A stretch of 23,243 bases of DNA from the NCBI GenBank assembly GCA_014239505.1, contig JAAZYT010000046.1:1-23243 (forward strand), read 5' to 3'. Of this stretch, positions 7,727-16,461 are shown in pieces. Position numbers and translations under genes: made by a program. The stretch comes from Fidelibacterota bacterium (GTDB taxonomy: Bacteria > Fidelibacterota > Marinisomatia > Marinisomatales > TCS55). The notes below the pieces were generated by a model, which worked only from the letters and a program-made list of their open reading frames with translations, did no database searches and had not been told where the DNA came from. Positions within the stretch are counted from its first letter, which is position 1, and the number at the start of each line of letters is the position of its first letter.

Positions 7727-8314
7727 TTGAAAATCGTTCTTGCAACACATAACCGTGGCAAAATGGAAGAAATATCTAACATTTTAGCCAAATTACCTGT
7801 AGAAATACTAACCTTGGATTCTTTCCCAAACATTGGTGAAATTCCAGAAACTGGTGATACTTTAATTAAAAATGCCTTTATTAAAGCTGAAACAGTTCAT
7901 GAGTTAACGGGATTACCTTCACTAGCAGATGATACCGGATTAGAAGTAGATGCATTATTAGGTGCTCCAGGAGTGTATTCGGCAAGATATGCAGGTGAAA
8001 CTGCCACCTATGAAGACAATTGTAACAAAATGTTAAAAGAGATGAAAAGATTTTCTAAAGATGAAAGAACTGCATGTTTTAGAACCGTAATTGCTTTTGT
8101 TACAAAGCATGACAAAATATGGACTGAAGGTATTGTTAAAGGAACTATTTTGGATCATAGAGATGGTGATAAAGGGTTTGGCTACGATCCTATTTTTTAT
8201 TACCCACCTTTAAAAAAAACATTTGCAGCAATGAAAAATGATGAAAAGAATAGTATTTCACATCGTGGGAAAGCTTTACGTAACTTCTCTGATATTCTAG
8301 AAAAGCAGTTATAA
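7727..8314 (+). CDS. rdgB: RdgB/HAM1 non-canonical purine NTP pyrophosphatase
   Basis: This 195-residue cytoplasmic house-cleaning enzyme hydrolyses XTP, ITP and dITP to the monophosphate plus pyrophosphate, which prevents incorporation of deaminated purines. The family motifs are in order: substrate/Mg motif THNRGK (7-12), ETGDTLIKNA (41-50), the catalytic LADDTGLEVD (66-75), GDKGFGYDPIF (147-157) and SHRGKA (178-183). Length is normal. The start must be TTG (7727-7729): it gives the canonical beginning MKIVLATHNRGK, and no ATG lies upstream in frame close by. No good Shine-Dalgarno is visible. It is followed by the 121-bp leader of sprA. Confidence 0.96.
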   Translation: MKIVLATHNRGKMEEISNILAKLPVEILTLDSFPNIGEIPETGDTLIKNAFIKAETVHELTGLPSLADDTGLEVDALLGAPGVYSARYAGETATYEDNCNKMLKEMKRFSKDERTACFRTVIAFVTKHDKIWTEGIVKGTILDHRDGDKGFGYDPIFYYPPLKKTFAAMKNDEKNSISHRGKALRNFSDILEKQL

Positions 8315-8435
8315 ATTAAAATGGTTAAACATAAGGAGATAACTATAGCCTCAACGTTAACGGATTAATCTGACCGCATAGCGGTATCACATTGCCCATT
8401 AGGACTTTGTTTACTTAATAATAGAGGAGGATCCT
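8315..8435 (+). promoter_or_regulatory. sprA upstream region with a cluster of dyads
   Basis: This 121-bp region between rdgB and sprA is visibly richer in G and C than its surroundings. It contains three perfect or near-perfect dyads in a row: CGTTAACG (8355-8362), GATTAATC (8363-8370) and ACCGCATAGCGGT (8373-8385), the last a 5-bp stem with a 3-base loop. An imperfect dyad ATGGTTAAACAT precedes them (8321-8332). This looks like an operator or a structured 5' leader controlling the secretion operon. I do not recognise a known riboswitch and cannot place a promoter with confidence. Confidence 0.45.
8423..8430 (+). promoter_or_regulatory. Strong Shine-Dalgarno for sprA, partly in a start-codon hairpin
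   Basis: AGAGGAGG lies 5 bases before the TTG start (8436-8438). It is the best ribosome-binding site in the window and fixes the start. Its last two G are part of GGATCC (8429-8434), which can pair with the second GGATCC at 8446-8451. The resulting 6-bp stem would enclose the start codon in an 11-base loop. Confidence 0.7.
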
Positions 8436-11400
8436 TTGAATAAATGGATCCATAGTGTCATAGTTTTCTTATGTATGACCGTATTTTTTTCGTTATACGG
8501 CCAGCAGGATAAGTCTATCCAAAATCTCCCTAGTGATTGGCATCCAGATTCACCATATCTCTTTAATCCTCATAAACAAAGTATTTATTCACTAATTATG
8601 CCATTTGATTCAAGTGAGTATAAATCTCGAAATTTAATTCGATTGCCATTTGTAGTTATTCCTAAAGTCATTGTTTCTAAAGATTGGTCTACTATTTCAT
8701 TCACTGGAGAATATTTTGGAAAATCTTACAATATGCCTTTTGTTGCGCCTCTTGAATGGTATGTTAATCGTAATATTCAGATTAAACGTCAAGTTGCGAT
8801 GATGAAAGCAATTCAAGATACTGTTCGCACTTCGGGAGGCCAATCACAAATTTTACAAGATAATCGTGGTCGTGGACTTGAAGTTATTGGTCTTGATGTT
8901 GGAAATCTAGGAAGAGTTTCTTTAACCGCAAGAGGAAACGTGACAGTAAAGGGAAATTTAGTTTTCCAAGATCAAGAACTTATTAGATCAAAATTAAATG
9001 AAACGCAAAATACTCATTTAGAATTTGATCAGACTCAGAGAATTAGTGTTGAAGGTAAGATAGGAGAACGTGTTTCTGTAAATGTAGATCATGACTCAGA
9101 ACGTGATTTTAATTGGGAAAATAATATTAGAATTAATTATAAAGGTGAAGAAGATGATATTATACAGAATGTTGATGCCGGAAATGTTTCTTTAAGTCTT
9201 CCTGGTTCTCAATCCTTAATGGGATCAGCTAGTCATCAAGGCTTATTTGGAATAAAAACGGTTTCAAAGTTAGGCCCAATGAATATTACGGCTATTGCAT
9301 CTGTTGTTAATACAGAAAAAAAGTCTCAAGAATATAAAGGTAAAAGTGAAGCGCAAACTTTTCAGATTAAAGACCATAATTATGTAAAAAATAAATATTT
9401 TTATATTCATGAATGGTTTAGAGATGGTGCCAGCACATCGCTACAAGGTAAGACAGTTATTATCCCATCTTTTTATCCATTGAAGGAAGGGTTGCATCAG
9501 ATAGGCAATGTTGTAGTTAGGAATTTTGAATTGTATCAATTAGACCAAACAACAAACTCTGAAACTAATCCAGGTACAGCTTATGCTGATCTTTTATTAC
9601 CTTCAGAAAGCAACGATCAAACAGGTAATTATAAACGATTAGAGCAAGGGCAAGATTATATTTTAAGTGAAGACCTTGGATTTATTCGACTTAGACAAAA
9701 GGCTAGCGATGAGGTCTTAGGTTGTACTTTTGTAATTGCAGATAGAACCACTGGAGATACACTTTTAGTTGTGGGTGAAGGCATTTCACTAAATAATGAT
9801 TATTTAAAAATGAAAATGTTAAAACCAAAAAACCTAAATCCTGCTCATCCTGTATGGCCGCTGATGTTTAAAAATGTATATTACCTTGGAACAACAAATA
9901 TTAACAAGGATGGGTTTGAACTCCGCATTGTAAATGATCGACTTCCAGTACCTAGTCATTTAGATCCTCAAGGAAATCCTTATATAACACAATTTGGATT
10001 AGATAGCTTAAATGAGAGTGGAGTAAGATCATCTGATCAAAAAATTGATTTAGCGAATCCAAATATATTAAGTATAAATGATGGAGAATTATTTTTCCCC
10101 AATTATCACCCTTTTGCAGCTGATTCACTCCCAGATGGAAATACATCACCGGGTCTAAAAGGTTCTCTAGGCGAAGGTAAAATGTATTTTTCAACACAAC
10201 GTACACAAATAACAAATGATAGTCGATTTACTATTGAAGTTGATTATTCAAATCAAAGTGCAACAATTAATCTTGGGTTTATGATTGTTGAAGGAAGTGA
10301 ACAAGTGTACAAAGGAGGTGTCCCTTTAAAAAGAAGTATTGATTATCAAGTTGATTACTTTAGTGGAACCATTGTCTTATCAGATGATGTAGATCCAAAT
10401 GCTGAAATAAAGGTGATTTATGATAAACATCAGTTGGTTACTTTTGATAAAAAGACAATTCTTGGTGTACGCTCACAAATGGATTTTGGAAAAAATTCAT
10501 TTATTGGAGGTACTGCACTTTATTATAACCAATCTGTTGTTAATGAGAAAGTTGAAGTAGGATACGAGCCAATGAGAAATTTTATTTGGGGATTAAATGG
10601 TAGATATGAACAAGATTTACCTATAATTACTCGAACCTTAGATAAGATGCCAGTGATTGAGACTGATAAGCCTTCTAACATTTCAGTTGAAGGTGAATTT
10701 GCCCAAATATTACCGAATCCAAACCCAATCAACAACAATGCCACAGGAGACCCTAATGGTGTTGCTTTTATTGATGATTTTGAAGGATCTAAACGAACTA
10801 CATCTATACCTATTTTACGTCGATTTTGGAGAGAATCTTCAGCTCCAGTTAATTTAGAATCTGGCAAGACCTTTAGCCAAAGAAAAAGAGGTAAGCTAAA
10901 ATGGTTCAATCCATTTGTTCAGATTCGTACAAAGGATATTTGGCCAAATCTATCCACTTCTATTCAAGCACAAAATGAAACTACAGATATTATGGTGCTT
11001 GAGTTTGATAAACGAGCACATCAAGTAGATGTACCTGATGATTCAGTATGGGGAGGGATAATTACACCTTTTTATTCAGGTGATTATGACCAAACTCAAA
11101 CTAAGTTTTTTGAAATTTGGTTAAATGGTGAAAATGCTACAATAACAATTGATTTAGGTCAAATTAGTGAAGATAGAGATGGTAATGGTACATTAAATAC
11201 TGAAGATATACCAGTGGGAGGTCTTATTGGTGATGGTATACTTGATGATGCTGAAGATATCGGTTTAGATGGTTGTTCTGATAATTATGAGAATGGCTGG
11301 GGAGACTGTCTTGATCCAAATGGACCTTCTTATTCCGATTATATTAGTTTGAATGAAATAATATTGATAAACGATGCAACGGATGTAAACCCAGAAGACC

Positions 11401-14400
11401 CTAATGGAGATAACTGGGAATACTCTGAAGGTAGCAATGATTATTCAAAGATTAATGGTACAGAAAATAATGCACTTGATGCGGGAAGGTATCCTGATAC
11501 TGAAGATCTTGACAGGACAGGATTTTTAGATAGGACCAACGATTATTTTACGAAATCTTTTTCTTTAAAAGATACGACATACCTTGAAGGGGAAACTCAA
11601 TTAAATGGGATACCAACAGGTTGGAGATTATTTCGAATACCACTTACAGACTTTGATGTTAGCAATGTTGGTCAAGATAGAGAATGGAATAATATTAATC
11701 ATTTAAGGATTGGATTAAGTAATGTAAGTCAAAAAACATATGTTGAAGTTGCTAAGATAGAACTTGTAGGAAATGAATGGCAAGAATTGGGTATTGCTAA
11801 AGACTCAACAAGTAAATTTTCCAAAGAAAATGCTGATTCAATTTTTGCAGTATCAGTTATTAATACAGACGACAATGCAAGCTATAGACCGCCTCAAGGT
11901 GTTCAAGGTGAATATGATCGTATTAATCAAATACGATCTAAAGAGCAATCTTTGGTTATGAAATTTAATGAATTACCTGGTCGTGCAAGCGGCGCTGCTA
12001 TGAAGTCACTTGTTTCTTTAAGTGGAGAAAAAGCACAAAGTTATCTTTCTTATGAAAAAATGAAAATGTACGTATATGGATCTAGCCCCTGGATTACGCC
12101 TGAGAATACGAAGGTAGATATGTTTATTAGATTTGGATTTGGAGATAATTATTATGAGCTAACTCAACCAGTTTATGATGATTGGGATGAAGGAGTTGGA
12201 AGAAATGCAGTTGAATTAGACTTAGAATGGTTAACAAGTTTAAAGCTCAGAGATTCATCTTCTGTAAAAAAATATAGAGAGACAGATATTTTTAGAGATT
12301 CAACTAATTATAAAGAATATCGATTTACAGATGAAATGGGTATAGAAACAAAAAAAGTAATTCGAATAAAAGGTCAACCGGCTTTAAATAGAATTCAATT
12401 CTTTATAGTTGGAGTTAAAAACTTATCTGAAACACCAATTACTGGAGAAGTATGGCTAGATGAATTGCGTCTTAGTGGAGTAAACAAAGATAAGGGAATT
12501 TCAATGCGTATGCAGACAAGGTTCAACTTAGCTGATGTAATGAATACTTCAATTGCTTATCGTAGACAAGATGCAGATTTTCATATGCTTCAACGTCGTT
12601 TAGGCTCTAATCAATCTAATGAAACCATCAATATTAATTCTGGAATTAATATTGATAAAATTTTGCCATCACATTGGGGATTAAAGATTCCACTATCAAC
12701 AACTTTTTCTAATTCACTTAGTCGACCAAAATATTTTCCTGGTCAAGATATATTAGTAAATAAATCAAATGCACCGGATTCTATTCTAGTCACTTCAAAT
12801 GCAATAACCTTTACTGTAGCTGCTACAAAATCATCTAAGTCCGATAATAAGTTAATAAAATATACAATTGATAAAATGAATACTCGTTTTTCCGTTAACC
12901 GACGTTCAATGGCAAATGAAATTCAAAAGGAAGTCTTGAATCAAACCTATCAAGGTCAAGTAAGCTATGTTCTTCCATTTGGTAGAAATAATTATTTCAT
13001 GCCATTTAAATGGATATCTACGGTCCCATTTATTGGAGAAAAAATGAGCAAAACTCATTTATACTATAGTCCATCCACTGTTAATGCTTCCATGAATTTT
13101 AACGAAAGACTTATCCAAAAGACACCTCGTCGTGGTGAAAAATCTCCAGATGACTATAACTTTGGTCTAAATCAGAGTTATTCTTTGGATTATAAAATGA
13201 CAGAAACTGTTAATACAAAATTTAGTAGAGGAATACAAAGTAATTTAAACGATTATCGAGGTTATATGTCAAACGCTCTAAAAAATAGAGATCCTGGAGT
13301 AGTAACAAATATAACAGAAAGTTTTACATCATCATTTTCACCTGTTATTATGGATTGGTTAAAGCCAACATTTAACTATGCAGCTAATTATCGATGGAAT
13401 AAAGCTAGAGACTCTAGTGTCGAAGGAGCAAATATTGGTAACCAATTAAGATTTTCTTCAGGTATCAGTTTATCCCCATTAAAATTAGTTGAATTATTGT
13501 ATAAGCCATCCAAAGGAAGTTCGGCAGCCCCTCAGCGCCAAACAACTCGTGAGACACCTACCCGAAGTAGGAGACGTACGCCTGGTAAGCGATTCAGTGA
13601 AGAAGAAGAAATCATAGGGAAAGAAAGTGTTAATAGAGCAGAGTTAAAAAAGCAGAAAGAAAATAAAAAAAAGAAAAATCGATTTGCAGATAGTAAAGTG
13701 TTAAAAAAAGTTCATGGTTTTGCTAGAAAAGTGAATCCAATTAATATTTCTTATACTGAGAATGTCAATAAGACTGGGATGGGAGTTTTGGGAGATATCC
13801 CTTTGGGTTATAGATTAGGTTTGTTGAGAGATCATGGCCTAGATTATTCAAAACAAGTAGGCTCTAGCACAGGGAATTTTGACCACAAACGAGACTTCTC
13901 TCTAAGATCTGGATTAAATTTGACTCGTGCTTTATCTATCTCATTTAATTATGCACAAAATGTTTCAAGCAACCTAAGAGGGTCTGGTCTACAACAAAGA
14001 TCTATGTCAAGAGATTACCTTTCATATGGAAGTCATTTAGAAGAGGGCTTTCCTTTTATGGGATGGTCCGTGCGTTTAACTGGATTAGAAAGAAATAAAT
14101 TTATAGGAAAGTTTGTGCGAACTTTAAGTCTAGATCATGTTACTAATGGAAAAGAGACAAGAGCTTGGCAATTTGATCAAGCTGGTGGACCTGAAATATC
14201 ATTTTTTGATTTAGATGATTTTATTTCTAATTATCAAGACAATGAAAGGACTTCAAGAGTAAATATGAATTTTGCTCCTTTGATTGGTGCTACATTTTCA
14301 TTTAAAAAAGGTATTGCAGTTACTATGCGTCATAATAGAACATTATCAAGAGAGATAACTGCGAATGGAGGTCAAAAAGTTTTTAATGATCAATCATATT

Positions 14401-14726
14401 TGATTACAGCAAATTATGCACATCGAGGAGGGTTTACAATACCGCTGCCATTTTTTGATAATTATAAGATTAATAATCAAGTTAACTTTACCTTCAATTT
14501 TGATATGAACAAAAACAGAACATTACAAAAAGCTCAAGAAGCAACTAAATTTGCAGAAACTGCTTTTACCTCTAGTTGGAAAACAGGAGTTCGAATAACT
14601 TACACATTCTCTAAATCTGTAAGTGGAAGTATGATCTGGGAATATAGAGAGAGCGACTCTAAACATACTGGTAAGAAGATAGATAGAGACTTTGGTTTTG
14701 ATGTAAACTTAGCAATAAGAGGATAA
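8436..14726 (+). CDS. sprA: SprA/Sov-type T9SS outer-membrane translocon
   Basis: At 2,096 residues this is the largest gene in the window. SprA (Sov in Porphyromonas, about 2,400-2,500 residues) forms the very large outer-membrane beta-barrel through which type IX substrates pass. The protein has a signal peptide (1-22), then SprA N-terminal-type blocks: GLEVIGLDVGNLGRVSLTARG (about 145-165) and EGKIGERVSVNVDHDSERDF followed by DDIIQNVDAGNVSLSLPGS (about 205-260). Later come AFIDDFEGSKRTTSIPILRR (about 778-797) and GEVWLDELRLSG (about 1337-1348), both typical of the family, and long alternating-strand barrel sequence to the C-terminus. Residues about 905-1030 are rich in Asp/Gly/Asn (DRDGNGTLNTEDI) with Cys947 and Cys958. 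Residues about 1695-1765 form a strongly basic low-complexity loop. TTG start with a strong Shine-Dalgarno. Its stop overlaps the cyclase start (TAATG). Confidence 0.93.
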   Translation: MNKWIHSVIVFLCMTVFFSLYGQQDKSIQNLPSDWHPDSPYLFNPHKQSIYSLIMPFDSSEYKSRNLIRLPFVVIPKVIVSKDWSTISFTGEYFGKSYNMPFVAPLEWYVNRNIQIKRQVAMMKAIQDTVRTSGGQSQILQDNRGRGLEVIGLDVGNLGRVSLTARGNVTVKGNLVFQDQELIRSKLNETQNTHLEFDQTQRISVEGKIGERVSVNVDHDSERDFNWENNIRINYKGEEDDIIQNVDAGNVSLSLPGSQSLMGSASHQGLFGIKTVSKLGPMNITAIASVVNTEKKSQEYKGKSEAQTFQIKDHNYVKNKYFYIHEWFRDGASTSLQGKTVIIPSFYPLKEGLHQIGNVVVRNFELYQLDQTTNSETNPGTAYADLLLPSESNDQTGNYKRLEQGQDYILSEDLGFIRLRQKASDEVLGCTFVIADRTTGDTLLVVGEGISLNNDYLKMKMLKPKNLNPAHPVWPLMFKNVYYLGTTNINKDGFELRIVNDRLPVPSHLDPQGNPYITQFGLDSLNESGVRSSDQKIDLANPNILSINDGELFFPNYHPFAADSLPDGNTSPGLKGSLGEGKMYFSTQRTQITNDSRFTIEVDYSNQSATINLGFMIVEGSEQVYKGGVPLKRSIDYQVDYFSGTIVLSDDVDPNAEIKVIYDKHQLVTFDKKTILGVRSQMDFGKNSFIGGTALYYNQSVVNEKVEVGYEPMRNFIWGLNGRYEQDLPIITRTLDKMPVIETDKPSNISVEGEFAQILPNPNPINNNATGDPNGVAFIDDFEGSKRTTSIPILRRFWRESSAPVNLESGKTFSQRKRGKLKWFNPFVQIRTKDIWPNLSTSIQAQNETTDIMVLEFDKRAHQVDVPDDSVWGGIITPFYSGDYDQTQTKFFEIWLNGENATITIDLGQISEDRDGNGTLNTEDIPVGGLIGDGILDDAEDIGLDGCSDNYENGWGDCLDPNGPSYSDYISLNEIILINDATDVNPEDPNGDNWEYSEGSNDYSKINGTENNALDAGRYPDTEDLDRTGFLDRTNDYFTKSFSLKDTTYLEGETQLNGIPTGWRLFRIPLTDFDVSNVGQDREWNNINHLRIGLSNVSQKTYVEVAKIELVGNEWQELGIAKDSTSKFSKENADSIFAVSVINTDDNASYRPPQGVQGEYDRINQIRSKEQSLVMKFNELPGRASGAAMKSLVSLSGEKAQSYLSYEKMKMYVYGSSPWITPENTKVDMFIRFGFGDNYYELTQPVYDDWDEGVGRNAVELDLEWLTSLKLRDSSSVKKYRETDIFRDSTNYKEYRFTDEMGIETKKVIRIKGQPALNRIQFFIVGVKNLSETPITGEVWLDELRLSGVNKDKGISMRMQTRFNLADVMNTSIAYRRQDADFHMLQRRLGSNQSNETININSGINIDKILPSHWGLKIPLSTTFSNSLSRPKYFPGQDILVNKSNAPDSILVTSNAITFTVAATKSSKSDNKLIKYTIDKMNTRFSVNRRSMANEIQKEVLNQTYQGQVSYVLPFGRNNYFMPFKWISTVPFIGEKMSKTHLYYSPSTVNASMNFNERLIQKTPRRGEKSPDDYNFGLNQSYSLDYKMTETVNTKFSRGIQSNLNDYRGYMSNALKNRDPGVVTNITESFTSSFSPVIMDWLKPTFNYAANYRWNKARDSSVEGANIGNQLRFSSGISLSPLKLVELLYKPSKGSSAAPQRQTTRETPTRSRRRTPGKRFSEEEEIIGKESVNRAELKKQKENKKKKNRFADSKVLKKVHGFARKVNPINISYTENVNKTGMGVLGDIPLGYRLGLLRDHGLDYSKQVGSSTGNFDHKRDFSLRSGLNLTRALSISFNYAQNVSSNLRGSGLQQRSMSRDYLSYGSHLEEGFPFMGWSVRLTGLERNKFIGKFVRTLSLDHVTNGKETRAWQFDQAGGPEISFFDLDDFISNYQDNERTSRVNMNFAPLIGATFSFKKGIAVTMRHNRTLSREITANGGQKVFNDQSYLITANYAHRGGFTIPLPFFDNYKINNQVNFTFNFDMNKNRTLQKAQEATKFAETAFTSSWKTGVRITYTFSKSVSGSMIWEYRESDSKHTGKKIDRDFGFDVNLAIRG

Positions 14727-15640
14727 TGAAAAATTCAATTTATATAACACTATTTTTTATAACAACCACAGTTAGTTGCCAAAAAAGTATACCCTTATTT
14801 GATGGTAATAGTGCATTTAATCATCTGATTAAACAATGTGAGCTGGGGCCTAGAAATCCGGGGTCCAATGGGCATAAAAAAGCATTGGAGTATTTCTTAG
14901 AAATACTAAACCCTTTAGCAGATACACTTTTTACGCAATCTTACATTGAGACTATGCCTAGAACGGGGAAAAAAGTTGATATGAATAATGTAATTGCACG
15001 TTTTAATACTTCAGCTTCAAAACAGATAATGATTTCTGCACATTGGGACACAAGACCTTGGGGTGATAGAGGCTCAAGCATTATGGAAAAAAATCAACCA
15101 ATTCTTGGGGCAAATGATGGAGCAAGTGGTGTTGCAGTTTTACTTGAATTAGCGAGCATATTAAAAGAGAATCCACCAAAAATTGGAGTTAGCCTTGTTT
15201 TATTTGATGCAGAAGATTATGGCTCAAGTGGTAATTCATGGACTTATTGTAAAGGTTCTCAATATTTTGCAAAAAATCTACCTATTCCATATCCTGCATA
15301 TGCAATTAACCTTGATATGATTGCTGATAAATTTCCTGAATTTTATGTTGAAAGATACTCTTATCAACAAAATCCTGGATTGGTATTAGAATTATGGGAA
15401 AAAGCAGAAGAACTTGGGTTAACTGCCTTTAAGAAGCAGGCTTATCATATGATTTTTGATGATCATGTCCCTTTATATGAAATTGCAGGAATACCAGCAA
15501 TTGATATTATTGATTTTGATTATCCAAATGAAAAAACAAACTACCATCACACACAAAAAGATATTGTTGCAAACTGTTCTCCTGAAGGTCTTTCACAAGT
15601 TGGAACATTAATGGTTCATCATATTTATGAGCAAAAATGA
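14726..15640 (+). CDS. Lipoprotein glutaminyl-peptide cyclotransferase (M28 family)
   Basis: The 304-residue zinc enzyme of peptidase family M28 most resembles glutaminyl cyclases, which convert N-terminal Gln to pyroglutamate with release of ammonia. Residues matching the human QC active site are present: Asp131 (LGANDGASG, zinc), Glu163 and Asp164 (FDAEDYG, general base and zinc), Asp197 (INLDMIAD), Asp245/Asp246 (FDDHVPLY) and His275 (NYHHTQKD, zinc). The N-terminus ends in TTVSC, so Cys18 is probably lipidated and the enzyme is periplasmic or outer-membrane bound. Its ATG overlaps the sprA stop by one base, and its own stop overlaps the next gene by four, so it is translationally coupled within the T9SS operon. 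In Bacteroidota this enzyme acts on many secreted proteins. An aminopeptidase role is less likely because a second-metal ligand set is not evident. Confidence 0.88.
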   Translation: MKNSIYITLFFITTTVSCQKSIPLFDGNSAFNHLIKQCELGPRNPGSNGHKKALEYFLEILNPLADTLFTQSYIETMPRTGKKVDMNNVIARFNTSASKQIMISAHWDTRPWGDRGSSIMEKNQPILGANDGASGVAVLLELASILKENPPKIGVSLVLFDAEDYGSSGNSWTYCKGSQYFAKNLPIPYPAYAINLDMIADKFPEFYVERYSYQQNPGLVLELWEKAEELGLTAFKKQAYHMIFDDHVPLYEIAGIPAIDIIDFDYPNEKTNYHHTQKDIVANCSPEGLSQVGTLMVHHIYEQK

Positions 15641-16461
15641 GACTATTTAATTTTAAATTTACTTATATTACTTTTTTTCTAAGTATTTTAATTAGTTGTG
15701 AAAAAGTTGAGACTGTAGCTGATTCATTTCCTCTTTCGGAGATTGATTTTAGTTTTCTTCAAGCATCAAATAAACTACATATTTCAACAAAAGCCTTAAA
15801 AGGATATCAAGGTTCATCAATTGATTCTATAATGGTGCTATGGCAAGGGACCAGTATTTCAAATACAGCAGATACAATAAGACTTTTGGATGATGGAACA
15901 TTTGGTGATCTAATTGCTAAAGATGAATTATTTTCTCGAAAAATAACTAACTCAAGTATATATCTAAAAAACGTTATTCCTTCTTCTGCTAAAGATTCAG
16001 TTTTCTTAAGTATTTTAGGTCAATATGAAAATAAAGAATTAGTTTTATCTGCAACATTTATTCTAGGGAATATTAGACCAAAGCTGGGTTCTATATTTGT
16101 ACCAGATACAGTTATTAGACCTTCACCGAATCAAGATCCAAATATTACAAACACTGTTAAGTTTTCTATTACAGCTAATGTTTCAGACCCTAACGGTTTA
16201 GATGATATTAAGCGCGTTTTTTTTAGATCATATCATGTAGGACTAGATTCGATGATGTATGATGGTAATCCAATATTACTATATGATGATGGAACTGGAT
16301 CTGATGGCTCTGGTGATATTAAAAAAGGTGATGGAACTTTTACCCGTACAATTTCAATGACTGAAAATGCCACTATTGGTACATATCACTGGTCTTTTGA
16401 ATCTCAAGATATTTCTAATGCTTATAGTGATACAATTAAGAAAGTATTATTAGTTAAATGA
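15637..16461 (+). CDS. Uncharacterised lipoprotein with two DDGT-type beta domains, T9SS operon
   Basis: This 274-residue protein is of unrecognised function. The signal peptide ends in SILISC, giving a lipidated Cys21. Two beta-rich, Ig-like halves follow, each ending in a related acidic motif: LLDDGTFGDLIAKDELFSRKI (about 82-102) and LLYDDGTGSDGSGDIKKGDG followed by TFTRTI (about 219-244). The motif, DDGT then a short acidic loop then aromatic-x-R, recalls extracellular 'choice-of-anchor'-type beta domains and could bind calcium. The start ATG shares four bases (ATGA) with the cyclase stop, and its stop shares four with the PorZ-like gene, so it is translated together with secretion components. 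I infer an accessory role at the outer membrane, such as a SprA- or PorV-associated lipoprotein. No homology to a named Por protein is visible to me. Confidence 0.8.
   Translation: MRLFNFKFTYITFFLSILISCEKVETVADSFPLSEIDFSFLQASNKLHISTKALKGYQGSSIDSIMVLWQGTSISNTADTIRLLDDGTFGDLIAKDELFSRKITNSSIYLKNVIPSSAKDSVFLSILGQYENKELVLSATFILGNIRPKLGSIFVPDTVIRPSPNQDPNITNTVKFSITANVSDPNGLDDIKRVFFRSYHVGLDSMMYDGNPILLYDDGTGSDGSGDIKKGDGTFTRTISMTENATIGTYHWSFESQDISNAYSDTIKKVLLVK

Noticed and set aside
8321..8368. A 15-codon leader peptide before sprA
   Set aside because: It has an ATG and a stop but no ribosome-binding site, and its sequence shows no regulatory codon run. More likely chance within the dyad-rich leader.
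10523..10909. Antisense open frame within sprA, and similar ones at 9952-10215, 3138-3416, 17641-17919 and 18358-18582
   Set aside because: They lie wholly inside strongly supported genes on the other strand or in another frame, and their translations show no domain, signal or plausible composition.
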